This document shows, piece after piece, positions 8,896 through 16,884 of a stretch of 64,000 nucleotides of DNA. The stretch lies in contig NZ_HE578923.1 of NCBI RefSeq assembly GCF_000313565.1, positions 85,400-149,399 on the forward strand, written 5' to 3'. The stretch comes from Dielma fastidiosa. Its GTDB lineage: Bacteria; Bacillota_I; Bacilli_A; Erysipelotrichales; Erysipelotrichaceae. The notes below the pieces were generated by a model, which saw nothing but the letters and a program-made list of their open reading frames with translations, did no database searches and was not told the DNA's origin. The position numbers and the translations under genes were made by a program. How positions within the stretch are numbered: position 1 is the first letter of the stretch; every line of letters starts with the position of its first letter.

Positions 8896-9621
8896 ATGAA
8901 AAAACCAGTTATGATAGCATTTGATTATGGGCAGACAATTATTGATGAGCATCCGGTAGATTTTGTCAGGGGGACTGCCGAGGTTATGAAATATGCGGCG
9001 GTTAATAAGTTCAATAAAACACCGGAAGAAATTCAAAGCATATCGGCACAATTAAAAAAAGAACTCGGTAATTTTAAACCGGGTCATGACTTCGGTGATT
9101 ATGGTGAGATCAGTAATTTAGCTTTTCAGGCATTTTTGTATGAATCACAGGGTATTGAATTGTCAATTTCATATGAAGAAGCTGAATTAATTTTCTGGGA
9201 CAGCGCTGCCTGGGGGAAAGCGGCACCGGGGATTGAGGAATTGCTGGCATATCTTCATGATAATGACATCAGAACCGCGGTTTTAAGTAATAACGCGTAT
9301 GGACAGAAGGCACTGAGCAGCCGTATCAACCGCATTCTGCCAAATCATCATTTTGAATTTATCTTATCGACAAAGGACTATTTATTCCGTAAACCCAATC
9401 GGCATATCTATGAGCTGCTGCTGATGAAGGCTGATTTACAGGCGGCTGATGTATGGTATGCGGGTGACAGCTTAATCAACGATGTCGATGGCAGCCGTAA
9501 TGCCGGGCTAATGCCGATTTGGTATACCGGTGCCAGTGAAAAATGGGAGCAAACGGATAGGGAATGCCTGCATATTAAGCATTGGCATGACTTGATCGAT
9601 TATTTAAAAGAACTGCAGTAG
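8896..9621 (+). CDS. HAD-superfamily hydrolase with altered motif I
   Basis: A 241-residue HAD subfamily I protein. Motif I reads 'AFDYGQTIID', motif II 'VLSNN', motif III Lys in 'FRKPNRHIY' and motif IV 'YAGDSLINDVDGSRNAG'. The usual DxDxT is DYGQT here: the second Asp, which acts as general acid/base in phosphatases, is Gly. It may be a slow phosphatase or act by another chemistry. AGGGAGCGATACG precedes the ATG. Substrate unknown. Confidence 0.85.
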   Translation: MKKPVMIAFDYGQTIIDEHPVDFVRGTAEVMKYAAVNKFNKTPEEIQSISAQLKKELGNFKPGHDFGDYGEISNLAFQAFLYESQGIELSISYEEAELIFWDSAAWGKAAPGIEELLAYLHDNDIRTAVLSNNAYGQKALSSRINRILPNHHFEFILSTKDYLFRKPNRHIYELLLMKADLQAADVWYAGDSLINDVDGSRNAGLMPIWYTGASEKWEQTDRECLHIKHWHDLIDYLKELQ

Positions 9622-9634
9622 CAGTTTTTTTTTT
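9611..9634 (+). terminator. Terminator overlapping the HAD stop codon
   Basis: ACTGC-AGTA-GCAGT followed by ten T residues; the TAG stop lies in the loop and 3' arm. Confidence 0.85.
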
Positions 9635-9645
9635 GTATAGTACAC

Positions 9646-9674
9646 TTGACATTTTGTGTAAAGTAAACTATACT
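9646..9674 (+). promoter_or_regulatory. Promoter of the XRE/membrane protein pair
   Basis: TTGACA, 17-bp spacer, TATACT: an almost perfect sigma-A promoter. Confidence 0.85.
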
Positions 9675-9697
9675 AATAATGTAAAGTTAACTATACT
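9658..9697 (+). promoter_or_regulatory. Tandem operator-like repeats over the -10 region
   Basis: Two 17-bp direct repeats, GTAAAGTAAACTATACT (9658-9674) and GTAAAGTTAACTATACT (9681-9697), differ at one base and start 23 bp apart. The first covers the -10 box. They are the natural candidate binding sites for the XRE protein encoded 18 bp downstream, which would make the operon self-repressed. Confidence 0.65.
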
Positions 9698-9714
9698 TGA
9701 AAGGGTGTGATTGC

Positions 9715-9924
9715 TTGCAGACACGAATACAGGAATTGCGTAAAGCAAAGAAAGTAACACAGAGTGAGTTGGCTGATGCGGTTAATGTGACCCGTCAGAC
9801 AATTATATCGCTGGAAAATGGCAAATATAAAGCATCGCTGATCCTTGCACATAAACTAGCTCAATTTTTTGGTGTAACGATCGAGGAAATCTTTATCTTT
9901 GATTTAAAGGAGGAAAATCTATGA
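9715..9924 (+). CDS. Small XRE-family helix-turn-helix regulator
   Basis: A 69-residue protein that is almost entirely a Cro/CI-type HTH: 'TRIQELRKAKKVTQSELAD', recognition helix 'NVTRQTIISLENGKY', then 'KLAQFFGVTIEEIF'. The start is taken as TTG 9715 (AAGGGTGTG upstream and the family's usual 'xQTRIQELR' N-terminus). The stop codon overlaps the next ATG (ATGA), so the two genes are coupled. Such pairs of mini-XRE and small membrane protein are common in Firmicutes; their signal is unknown. Confidence 0.88.
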   Translation: MQTRIQELRKAKKVTQSELADAVNVTRQTIISLENGKYKASLILAHKLAQFFGVTIEEIFIFDLKEENL

Positions 9925-10400
9925 AAGGAATCTTATGTGCCACAAAGGCAGTGACGAATGAGGAGTATCGTCAGGAGTTGGCTAAGAAACGTATTTATTA
10001 TGTGCTGATAATTATGGTTGGGGTCATTACCTTGGCGATCACTTATTTCGCATCAGCTAATGGCATTGAATTCAATGAGCATCTGCATGGTACATTTGCG
10101 GGCATGGGGACTGGTTTAATTTTGGCTGGGGTTGTGCTGATTATTAAGACACAGATGACCTTAAGCAGTGAGGAGAAGCTGAAAGCGGCCCGTTTGAATA
10201 ATTCTGATGAACGCAATATGGAAATCAGCAGCCGTGCTTTCCGCAGTGCAGCATTGATAATGATTATCTCATTTTATGTGACAGCCCTGATTGGCAGTAT
10301 CATGATTGATGAACGTCTGATTCAGTTATTGTTGTTGAATATGAGCGTGTTATTAGCGGGTTATATTCTCTCATATAATTATTATAAACGTAAATTATAG
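9921..10400 (+). CDS. Small membrane protein coupled to the XRE regulator
   Basis: A 159-residue protein with four hydrophobic segments in two pairs (about residues 27-45 and 57-74; 108-126 and 130-150), separated by a charged stretch containing 'NNSDERNMEISSRAFRS'. The 'DER...I..rA' loop recurs in membrane partners of mini-XRE repressors (DUF2178/DUF3796-like). AGGAGG precedes the ATG. No enzymatic motif is seen. Confidence 0.65.
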   Translation: MKGILCATKAVTNEEYRQELAKKRIYYVLIIMVGVITLAITYFASANGIEFNEHLHGTFAGMGTGLILAGVVLIIKTQMTLSSEEKLKAARLNNSDERNMEISSRAFRSAALIMIISFYVTALIGSIMIDERLIQLLLLNMSVLLAGYILSYNYYKRKL

Positions 10401-10415
10401 ACCGTCTGACGGTCT
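10399..10415 (+). terminator. Terminator of the XRE operon
   Basis: GACCG-TCTGA-CGGTC followed by TTTTTATTT, directly after the stop codon. Confidence 0.85.
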
Positions 10416-10457
10416 TTTTATTTGGGTGTATTCATATAGTAAAGCAGGGTGAAGCTT

Positions 10458-11138
10458 ATGAAACAAATGAAACTATTAATCATCTGCGTGGTGGCTGCGG
10501 CTTGCTTTTTTATCAGTGAGCATTTTGTTGCGGCCGTTCAGGATGTAATTTACGCACCATTATCAGGAGCAGTGATTGTTTTGGATGCCGGGCATGGCGG
10601 TAAGGATGAGGGGGCGATGGCTGAGGGGGTTACTGAAAAAGCCATTAATATGGCTATTGTCACAAAGCTGCAGGCGCTGTTTGAAGACGCGGGGGCTACG
10701 GTTGTATTAACACGTAAGGATGAAAATGATCTCTCCTCACCAACAGCTGCCAATCATAAGCGTGAGGATATGAAGAATCGTATTGATATTATCAATGATG
10801 AAAAGAATGATTTGCTGCTTAGCATCCATCTGAATAGTTATAGTGATTCTTCAGTGAAAGGAGCGCAGACCTTTTATCCAAAGGATAGCTTATCCAGTGA
10901 ATTATTGGCAAGCTGTATTCAGGTACAATTTTTAGCGATTGACAGCCGGATGTCGCCTAAACCGGGTGATTATTATTTATTGAATAATTCCCGGATTCCC
11001 GCAGTATTGATTGAGTGCGGTTTTCTCTCCAATGCTCAGGAAAGGGAACAGCTTTCGCAAGCAGATTATCAAGATAAGGTGGCTAATCTGATTTTCGCGG
11101 GTACGCTGAATTACTTTAAGGAATTGAGTTATGAATAA
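10458..11138 (+). CDS. cwlD: N-acetylmuramoyl-L-alanine amidase (Amidase_3, CwlD-like)
   Basis: A 226-residue zinc amidase with an N-terminal signal-anchor (about residues 5-25). The catalytic zinc ligands and Glu are visible: 'VIVLDAGHGGKDEGA' (His), 'VTEKAINMAIV' (Glu), 'LLSIHLNSY' (His) and 'VLIECGFLSN' (catalytic Glu). It cleaves the MurNAc to L-Ala bond in peptidoglycan outside the membrane. The length and single domain match sporulation-type CwlD, but nothing nearby shows sporulation, so the symbol is tentative. ATG 10458 is chosen for CAGGGTG upstream. Confidence 0.85.
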   Translation: MKQMKLLIICVVAAACFFISEHFVAAVQDVIYAPLSGAVIVLDAGHGGKDEGAMAEGVTEKAINMAIVTKLQALFEDAGATVVLTRKDENDLSSPTAANHKREDMKNRIDIINDEKNDLLLSIHLNSYSDSSVKGAQTFYPKDSLSSELLASCIQVQFLAIDSRMSPKPGDYYLLNNSRIPAVLIECGFLSNAQEREQLSQADYQDKVANLIFAGTLNYFKELSYE

Positions 11139-11158
11139 AGCTGGTTCGCCAGCTTTTT
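11138..11158 (+). terminator. Terminator of the amidase gene
   Basis: AGCTGG-TTCG-CCAGCT followed by TTTTT. Confidence 0.9.
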
Positions 11159-11165
11159 GCATAAT

Positions 11166-11191
11166 AAAAAAACGCCCTTAAGCAGGCGTTT
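11166..11191 (-). terminator. Terminator of tRNA-Ala(CGC)
   Basis: On the minus strand AACGCC and GGCGTT pair around an 8-nt loop, followed by TTTTT, 11 bp after the tRNA 3' end. Confidence 0.8.
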
Positions 11192-11201
11192 ATTTGTATA
11201 A

Positions 11202-11277
11202 TGGTGGAGCTTAGGGGGATCGAACCCCTGACCTCCTGATTGCGAACCAGGCGCTCTACCATCTGAGCTAAAACCCC
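11202..11277 (-). tRNA. tRNA-Ala (anticodon CGC)
   Basis: A 76-nt cloverleaf with encoded CCA. Acceptor GGGGTTT/AAGCTCC, D arm GCTC-GAGC, anticodon stem CCTGG/TCAGG around loop TTCGCAA, and T arm AGGGG-TTCGATC-CCCCT. The anticodon CGC reads GCG. Confidence 0.93.
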
Positions 11278-11337
11278 ATTACTTTTACAATTATAGCACT
11301 AATCGTAAAAAAGAAAAGGGGTATTTTATTTTTTGTA

Positions 11338-12030
11338 TCATGATTCATAAATTACTTTATATTGCAATCTGAGATATGAATCTTCAAGTACGGTGCAGGC
11401 TTCAAGCTTCAGCACACCAAGCTGATCCAATTGCTTGGGATCATGGATGGCTTCACCGTCAATCAAGGTTGCGACATTCTTGCCGCCGACTAAAACCGGG
11501 GCGATGACCAGATCAATCTGATCCAGCAAATGTTCTCTTAAGAATAAACCGTTCAAAGTACCGCCGGATTGAATCGTAATGCGTTCAATCTGATAATTGA
11601 CAGCTAAGCAATCCATCAACTTCGGCAGATCGAGGACTGGCTGTGAAATAATATGCAGATTGCTGATGGATAAATCATAGGCTGGGTGCTTGGGATTGGT
11701 TGTGACAAGGATCAGCTGTTTCAGTTTTTGGCATAAGGCCTTGACGCCATGGGCGTTCAGATGCGGCTGATTATCGATGATGACGAAGGACACCGGTGTC
11801 TTGGCAAGATCCAGCGCTGCTTCATTCATGCCGATTTTCGCCATTACCCGCCCGGTATTCAGTGACCAGAGATCCTGACATTGTTCGATTTCATAATACT
11901 GATGCAGACCTTCACGAACCCCTTTAACTTTAGGAAAATCACGATCTACGTCAAGATGGTCATTATCACCGGTGCATATTTTACCATCGGCTGACATCAG
12001 CATAAATAATGTACAAAAAGGTTTTTTCAT
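11338..12030 (-). CDS. RibD C-terminal/dihydrofolate-reductase-fold protein
   Basis: A 230-residue protein of the RibD_C/DHFR-like family. It has an N-terminal strand 'CTLFMLMSADGKI', the substrate-side segment 'LNTGRVMAKIG', 'ITIQSGGTLNGLFL' (GGxxLNG, a nucleotide-binding turn) and 'IDLVIAPVLVGGK'. These are NADPH-dependent reductase features, as in 5-amino-6-ribosylaminouracil reductase. As a stand-alone gene it is not clearly part of riboflavin synthesis. It lies 1 bp after the AraC-type gene's stop and is probably in its operon. Confidence 0.8.
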   Translation of the reverse strand: MKKPFCTLFMLMSADGKICTGDNDHLDVDRDFPKVKGVREGLHQYYEIEQCQDLWSLNTGRVMAKIGMNEAALDLAKTPVSFVIIDNQPHLNAHGVKALCQKLKQLILVTTNPKHPAYDLSISNLHIISQPVLDLPKLMDCLAVNYQIERITIQSGGTLNGLFLREHLLDQIDLVIAPVLVGGKNVATLIDGEAIHDPKQLDQLGVLKLEACTVLEDSYLRLQYKVIYES

Positions 12031-12031
12031 T

Positions 12032-12895
12032 TTATATGTTCCTGCTTTCTTTAATTGCTACCCATATTTCAAAGGGATAAGCGGATTGATCCATTTGCTT
12101 ATCAGGGTAAATTTCTAAATCGTAATTGCCCAGCGGCTCAAAATTGCTGGCTGGGAAATAATCGGTATATATTTGATGCCATGCTTGCTGGATCACTTGC
12201 GGAAGCCGGCCGCTGCCCTTAAAACAAAGCCAGGTACACGCTGGGATTTCAATGCTTGCTGAATGAATGGGGCAAGTATTACTGGCGGTGCCTATCAGAT
12301 AATTTAAATGACTTTGATCGGCTGCTAAGCAGCAGGCAGCAATTCCTTTGAAGAGGGTGTCGGCGCTTGAATCGATCAGCGTTTGAAGCGTCTGATCCTT
12401 TTGACATTGCTTCCAAAATTGAGGGATATCATCACGGTAGATGGATTCTGAAATCGGAAAACGGCAGCTTGTGCCAATAAGTGTGAAGCCGGGCAGCTGG
12501 CGTTTGCTGACGTGAAATGCAAGCGGTGCGGTGCTATGGCTGACAATGATTCGCGCAAAGCGTTTGGCAGGCTGTTTTTGCTGTCTGATTTCAGAGGGGG
12601 ACGCGCCGTGAAAACGGTGAAATGCCTTCGTAAAGCTTTCCGGTGTTTCATAACCGTATTTATAAGCCAGCTCAGTAATTCGAAGATCACTGTTCAATAG
12701 CTCTGCGGCAGCGATGCTCATGCGGCGGCAGCGGATATATTCACCGAGTGAAACTTCACAGACAGCTGAAAATAAGCGTTGGAAATAAAACTCAGAATAA
12801 CCGCTCTGTTTTGCCAAATCACTGATTGACAAGGCATCTGCCAAATGATCCTCAATATAGCACACGGCGTTTTCAATTGCGGATAATGTACTCAT
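12032..12895 (-). CDS. AraC-family regulator with GyrI-like effector domain
   Basis: A 287-residue protein. Two AraC-type HTH motifs fill residues 1-105 ('SISDLAKQSGYSEFYFQRLF' and 'ITELAYKYGYETPESFTKAF'). Residues 125-287 form a GyrI/AraC_E_bind effector domain ending 'DLEIYPDKQ...PFEIWVAIK'. This HTH-plus-GyrI layout is that of Rob/BltR-like small-molecule-responsive activators. It likely controls the adjacent RibD-like reductase gene. Confidence 0.88.
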   Translation of the reverse strand: MSTLSAIENAVCYIEDHLADALSISDLAKQSGYSEFYFQRLFSAVCEVSLGEYIRCRRMSIAAAELLNSDLRITELAYKYGYETPESFTKAFHRFHGASPSEIRQQKQPAKRFARIIVSHSTAPLAFHVSKRQLPGFTLIGTSCRFPISESIYRDDIPQFWKQCQKDQTLQTLIDSSADTLFKGIAACCLAADQSHLNYLIGTASNTCPIHSASIEIPACTWLCFKGSGRLPQVIQQAWHQIYTDYFPASNFEPLGNYDLEIYPDKQMDQSAYPFEIWVAIKESRNI

Positions 12896-12985
12896 TTTTT
12901 GCTTCCTTTCCTCATCATTATAACAAAGTCAAAATCTTTCTGCCTGTCTGTTTCTGCGCAATGCAGGCAAACTTTTTTAGCATAT

Positions 12986-13010
12986 AAAAAAACACTTGCG
13001 AACAAGTGTT
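12986..13010 (-). terminator. Terminator of the tRNA-Ile/tRNA-Ala unit
   Basis: On the minus strand ACACTTG-TTCG-CAAGTGT is followed by TTTTTT. Confidence 0.88.
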
Positions 13011-13021
13011 TATCTTTTAAT

Positions 13022-13097
13022 TGGTGGAGCTTAACGGGATCGAACCGTTGACCTCCTGCGTGCAAGGCAGGCGCTCTCCCAGCTGAGCTAAAACCCC
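13022..13097 (-). tRNA. tRNA-Ala (anticodon TGC)
   Basis: A 76-nt cloverleaf with CCA. Acceptor GGGGTTT/AAGCTCC, anticodon stem CCTGC/GCAGG around CTTGCAC, T arm AACGG-TTCGATC-CCGTT. Confidence 0.95.
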
Positions 13098-13114
13098 ATG
13101 TATATTAAATTCGA

Positions 13115-13191
<77 letters not shown>

Positions 13192-13274
13192 ATACTCATC
13201 GAATGCTTGTATATATTACCATGGAGATTTATGATTGTCAACAATAAAATTAAAAAAAATCTAAAAATATTAGT

Positions 13275-13991
13275 TTATATTAAATGGCGTTTCATGAACG
13301 CGCAAGTATGCAGGACAGCATCATCTAAACCCTTGCCTGCCAGCAGCTGACGGCTGTCTTTAATCAGCAGATAAGCGGCGTCATGACTTGAATTGACAAG
13401 CGTTTTAGCATGATTGCGGCTGTCAGCACTATCTTCGCTCGCATTAACGCATAGCAGGGAACCCTCACTTAAAGCTGTCGGTTCAGCTATATCCAGATTC
13501 CATAAGCAGCGGGCAAGGGGAGCGTGTTTGCCGCTTACAGCCATCGCTTCCCGGCAGCCTTTGCCGATACCGATTACACCCATCTGTTTCTGATTGACAT
13601 GCAGTTGGTATTTAAGCTGCCGCATGGCCGATTGGGCAATATCTAAGCGCTGTTCATCACTGAGATCGGCTGTTAATGGATAACGCAGACTGATAATGCC
13701 TTTAGAAGCCAGAGCCTCAGCAATTTTACGGCTGTTTTCCTGCGGATAATCAGCATCGGTAAGAATCAGCACACAAGGATATGTGCGCAGCCGTTTCATA
13801 TTGACCGGCATGGAAAGCACGGCAGGAATCACTGTACGTTCATGCTGGAAATTAAGCTTTCTTTCATTCGATGTTTTTAATTTAGCCTTTGTCACATGGC
13901 AGCCCACATGATAGGCACAATAAACCGCACCGCCTAAAGCAAGCACACTGCCGGCTTTTTTTAATCGTTTGATCTGTTTCTTAAAAAACAT
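13275..13991 (-). CDS. Degenerate alpha/beta-hydrolase-like protein
   Basis: A 238-residue protein with one N-terminal hydrophobic stretch ('AGSVLALGGAVYCAYHVGC') followed by what looks like an alpha/beta-hydrolase core. It has a first strand 'CVLILTDADYPQ', then 'KGIISLRYPL', and an elbow-like 'GVIGIGKGCREAM'. Where hydrolases have GxSxG it has GIGKG, without the nucleophilic Ser, so it may be inactive. A possible late His is 'VLHTCAF'. ATG 13991 is used because AGGTG lies 6 bp upstream. It follows the nitroreductase gene by one base and is co-transcribed. Confidence 0.55.
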   Translation of the reverse strand: MFFKKQIKRLKKAGSVLALGGAVYCAYHVGCHVTKAKLKTSNERKLNFQHERTVIPAVLSMPVNMKRLRTYPCVLILTDADYPQENSRKIAEALASKGIISLRYPLTADLSDEQRLDIAQSAMRQLKYQLHVNQKQMGVIGIGKGCREAMAVSGKHAPLARCLWNLDIAEPTALSEGSLLCVNASEDSADSRNHAKTLVNSSHDAAYLLIKDSRQLLAGKGLDDAVLHTCAFMKRHLI

Positions 13992-13992
13992 T

Positions 13993-14571
13993 CTATTCAC
14001 CTATCTTTCTGATAATTAATTCATTCAGCGGCCGCTTTGGTACATGATGAAAGCCATTTTCATCCCGATAATATTTGATATCATCAACACTTTCTTCAAG
14101 TATGACTGTTTCAGCCGGCTTGCCAAGGGCAATCACAAAAGCAATCTCATAGCGTTCAGCATTAATTGCCAGAGCTTCCATCAGTGCCTGACGTTTACAG
14201 CTGCCGATAATACAGCCGCCATAACCCATCTCAACCGCCGTTAATAGGATGGACTGCGCTGCGATGCCCTCACTGTGCTGACTTTGTTTCTTTAAGGTTT
14301 TATCAAATAAAAGCATGATATAAGCACTCGGCTGTTCATTTTCCGCCGGTCCCTGCCAATCGGTAAGATAGCCGGCCCAGACACAATTTTCTGTAATCAA
14401 TTTACAAGTCTTGGAATCGTTAATCAGAATATACTTGGTTGACTGAATATTCATTCCATATCCTGACAGTCTTGCCGCCTCACACATTTCACTTAGTTCA
14501 TCCATTGTCACATGTACCGTTGGATCAAACCGCCGATAGCTTCGATTCTTTATAATTAAATCTTTCAGCAT
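13993..14571 (-). CDS. Nitroreductase-family FMN oxidoreductase
   Basis: A 192-residue protein with the nitroreductase signature near the start ('IIKNRSYRRFDP'), an active-site segment 'GYGMNIQSTKYILI' in place of the usual PSaxNxQPW, and the C-terminal 'EMGYGGCIIGS' / 'VIALGKPAE' parts. FMN and NAD(P)H use follows from the family. The ATG at 14571 overlaps the end of the nudix gene (ATGCTGA) with a GGAAGGGAG ribosome site, so the two are coupled. Confidence 0.82.
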   Translation of the reverse strand: MLKDLIIKNRSYRRFDPTVHVTMDELSEMCEAARLSGYGMNIQSTKYILINDSKTCKLITENCVWAGYLTDWQGPAENEQPSAYIMLLFDKTLKKQSQHSEGIAAQSILLTAVEMGYGGCIIGSCKRQALMEALAINAERYEIAFVIALGKPAETVILEESVDDIKYYRDENGFHHVPKRPLNELIIRKIGE

Positions 14572-15110
14572 GATGTCTCTCCCTTCCATTGTTCCAGCAA
14601 TGCCTGCTGAATGGCAATAATTGTTTTGCTGTCTTTAATGATTCCCTGCTGAATCATTTGATAGGCTTCATTAGGATCAATCAGCATGACTTCAATGCAT
14701 TCATCTTCATCCATCGCTTTAGGATGCGGCAGCTTATATAATTGCTGGGCTAAAAAGATATGCAGTTCTTCTCCGCAGAAGCCTGGTGTAGGATAAAAAG
14801 AGATTATTTTTTCAATTTGTTTAGCCCCATAGCCGGTTTCTTCTTCCAGCTCTCTTAACGCGCAAAGCTTAAGATCTTCGCCTAATTCAATCTTGCCGGC
14901 TGGAATTTCAATAGTTTCCTCACCGACAACATAGCGATATTGCTTGACCAGCAGCAGCTTCTTTTCAATAAAGGCCAGAATCGCTACGCCGCCGTTGGCA
15001 TAAACACATTCCCGAACTGCCGTTATGCCATTATCGGTCTTTACCTCATCCTTTGTGACACGAATGACTTTACCGTTAAAAATAGCTGTGCTCTTGATTT
15101 TAGTTTCCAA
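14565..15110 (-). CDS. nudF: NUDIX hydrolase, ADP-ribose pyrophosphatase-like
   Basis: A 181-residue protein with a complete Nudix box (G-x5-E-x7-REUxEExGU) in 'GEDLKLCALRELEEETGYG', preceded by 'VKQYRYVVGEETIEIPAGK'. The latter is the ADP-ribose-pyrophosphatase subgroup motif (RQYR...E.PAG). It probably cleaves ADP-ribose to AMP and ribose 5-phosphate in the cytoplasm. First gene of the three-gene minus-strand operon. Confidence 0.88.
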   Translation of the reverse strand: METKIKSTAIFNGKVIRVTKDEVKTDNGITAVRECVYANGGVAILAFIEKKLLLVKQYRYVVGEETIEIPAGKIELGEDLKLCALRELEEETGYGAKQIEKIISFYPTPGFCGEELHIFLAQQLYKLPHPKAMDEDECIEVMLIDPNEAYQMIQQGIIKDSKTIIAIQQALLEQWKGETSC

Positions 15111-15183
15111 TTTATCCCTTCTTCCTTTGGTTCTATTATACTACGAATTCATGCTTGCTTAACATAAAGGGAAGTAAAACATC

Positions 15184-15212
15184 TTGCCTTTCGGAAGGCT
15201 TTACGATATATT
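15184..15212 (+). promoter_or_regulatory. Promoter of the first MATE gene
   Basis: TTGCCT, 17-bp spacer, TATATT, 23 bp before the start codon at 15235. Confidence 0.55.
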
Positions 15213-15234
15213 AACGGTATTGCAGAGGTGGTTT

Positions 15235-16626
15235 ATGAAAAAATTTATGACAAAATATTTTGGTGACCGGCATTTCTACAAAGAAGTGCTGATTGTCGCT
15301 GTTCCCTTAATGCTGCAAAGCCTGATTACCACATCGATCAATTTGGTGGATAATCTGATGGTGGGTCAGCTGGGTGATGCGGCCATCGGCGGTGTCGCGG
15401 CGGTTAACCGATTCTATATGATTGGGATGTTTGGTACCAATGGTATGATTACTGCGGCGGGTATTTTTATCGCTCAGTTTTTCGGCGCGCGGGATAAGGA
15501 GCATATGCAGCAGTCTTTCCGCTTTTCCATTCTTTCCGCTTATGCGATTACGCTGCCGATCTTCATGCTAGCCTACGTGTTTCCTGAACAGATCGTCGGC
15601 TTCTTCACTAATGAACCTCAGGTTATTGCGCTGGGGCTAGATTATGTGAAAATGGCCTGTTTCTCTTTTCTGCCGACCGGACTTTCATTGGCGATTACCG
15701 GCGCCCTGCGGTCAGTCGGTGAATCAAGGCTGCCGCTTTATGTCAGCATCGCTACTGTCTTTACGAATACCTTTTTAAATTACTGCCTGATTTTCGGTAA
15801 TTTTGGTTTTCCGATGCTGGGCGTTGTGGGAGCGGCCATCGCGACATTAATCGCTCGTTTAGTTGAAATGTCATTGCTGTTATTCATTGTTTATCATTTC
15901 GATTTTGATTTCACGACTAAAATTAAAGAGCTGTTTCATATCAGCGGCGCATTGGCGAAGCGCATCGCAATCAAGGCAGCCCCGCTGGCATTAAATGAAG
16001 TGCTTTGGGCATCTGGAATGGCAACGATCTTTAAGCTGTACGGCACGCGCGGCCCTGAGGTACTGTCAGGCTACTCTGTGGCTAATACAACCACCGATTT
16101 GTTTTTTACGCTTTTTCAAGGCATGGCAATCGCTACCACCGTCATGGTATCGCAGCGGCTGGGGGCAAATAAGCTCAAGGAGGCGAGAGTCAACGGCTAC
16201 AAGATGGTCGGTACCGCTACTTCAATTGCTTTGGCTGTCAGCGTCCTGATGTTTGGTTCAGCGTTTTTAGTGCCTAAGCTTTACTCAATCAGTGAAGAAG
16301 CGCTCAATGTGGCCCGCATGCAGATAATCATTCAATCTTTCTGTTTCTGGATCTATACGATGAATTGTCAAAACTATTTTATCTTAAGAGCCGGCGGCGA
16401 TACGAAAAACACCTTGATTACAGACAGCTGTTTTATGTGGCTTGTGAATATCCCTTTATTGGCAATTCTGGCCTATTTCACAAATCTCAATATCTTCTGG
16501 ATGTATCTGATCGGCCAGTCAACAGACCTGCTGAAACTATGTGTATCGACTCATCTGGTACGAAAGGAAAAATGGGTTGTTAACCTGGCTCAGCATCCGG
16601 AAGCGGAAGTTATTTCATCGACATAA
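15235..16626 (+). CDS. MATE-family efflux transporter (first of three)
   Basis: A 463-residue membrane protein with 12 hydrophobic segments in two related halves. Typical MATE segments are visible: 'AVPLMLQSLITTSINLVDN' near residue 22 and 'FQGMAIATTVMVSQRLGAN' at the start of the second half. It should exchange Na+ or H+ for cationic drugs or metabolites at the inner membrane. The start at 15235 has GCAGAGGTGG upstream; the longer frame would begin inside the promoter. Confidence 0.9.
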   Translation: MKKFMTKYFGDRHFYKEVLIVAVPLMLQSLITTSINLVDNLMVGQLGDAAIGGVAAVNRFYMIGMFGTNGMITAAGIFIAQFFGARDKEHMQQSFRFSILSAYAITLPIFMLAYVFPEQIVGFFTNEPQVIALGLDYVKMACFSFLPTGLSLAITGALRSVGESRLPLYVSIATVFTNTFLNYCLIFGNFGFPMLGVVGAAIATLIARLVEMSLLLFIVYHFDFDFTTKIKELFHISGALAKRIAIKAAPLALNEVLWASGMATIFKLYGTRGPEVLSGYSVANTTTDLFFTLFQGMAIATTVMVSQRLGANKLKEARVNGYKMVGTATSIALAVSVLMFGSAFLVPKLYSISEEALNVARMQIIIQSFCFWIYTMNCQNYFILRAGGDTKNTLITDSCFMWLVNIPLLAILAYFTNLNIFWMYLIGQSTDLLKLCVSTHLVRKEKWVVNLAQHPEAEVISST

Positions 16627-16644
16627 AGAAAATTTAAAAAGCTC

Positions 16645-16673
16645 TTGAAACAAAACATGGACTATGCTATTAT
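16645..16673 (+). promoter_or_regulatory. Promoter of tRNA-Asn
   Basis: TTGAAA, 17-bp spacer, TATTAT, 13 bp before the mature tRNA 5' end; a TATAAT 3 bp further is the alternative -10. Confidence 0.7.
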
Positions 16674-16686
16674 AATTAAGCAAGTT

Positions 16687-16762
16687 GCCTAAATAGCTCA
16701 GTAGGTAGAGCATTCGGCTGTTAACCGAACGGTCACAGGTTCGAGTCCTGTTTTAGGCGCCA
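16687..16762 (+). tRNA. tRNA-Asn (anticodon GTT)
   Basis: A 76-nt cloverleaf with CCA. Acceptor GCCTAAA/TTTAGGC, D arm GCTC-GAGC, anticodon stem TTCGG/CCGAA around CTGTTAA, T arm ACAGG-TTCGAGT-CCTGT. Confidence 0.96.
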
Positions 16763-16772
16763 TGTAAAGAAA

Positions 16773-16811
16773 TATCGGATTTCTAAGTAATTAGAAGTCC
16801 GATTTTTTTTC
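16773..16811 (+). terminator. Terminator of tRNA-Asn
   Basis: ATCGGATTTCTA and TAGAAGTCCGAT pair around AGTAAT (one mismatch), followed by TTTTTTT. Confidence 0.88.
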
Positions 16812-16827
16812 TTGCTAAATAAAAATT

Positions 16828-16853
16828 GCTCCCTCATGAAATAACAAGGGAGC
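16828..16853 (-). terminator. Terminator of the GGDEF-EAL gene
   Basis: GCTCCCT and AGGGAGC pair around a 12-nt loop; on the minus strand AATTTTTATT follows. Confidence 0.75.
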
Positions 16854-16884
16854 TTTTATTAACGAAATATTCTTTATTAAATGT

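Noticed and set aside
12376..12690. Long minus-strand frame inside the AraC-type gene
   Set aside because: It lies in another frame of a well-supported AraC gene and shows no protein-like motifs.
15184..15235. Longer MATE start at TTG 15184
   Set aside because: The TTG is the -35 box of a promoter, and ATG 15235 has a proper ribosome site and the family's usual N-terminus.
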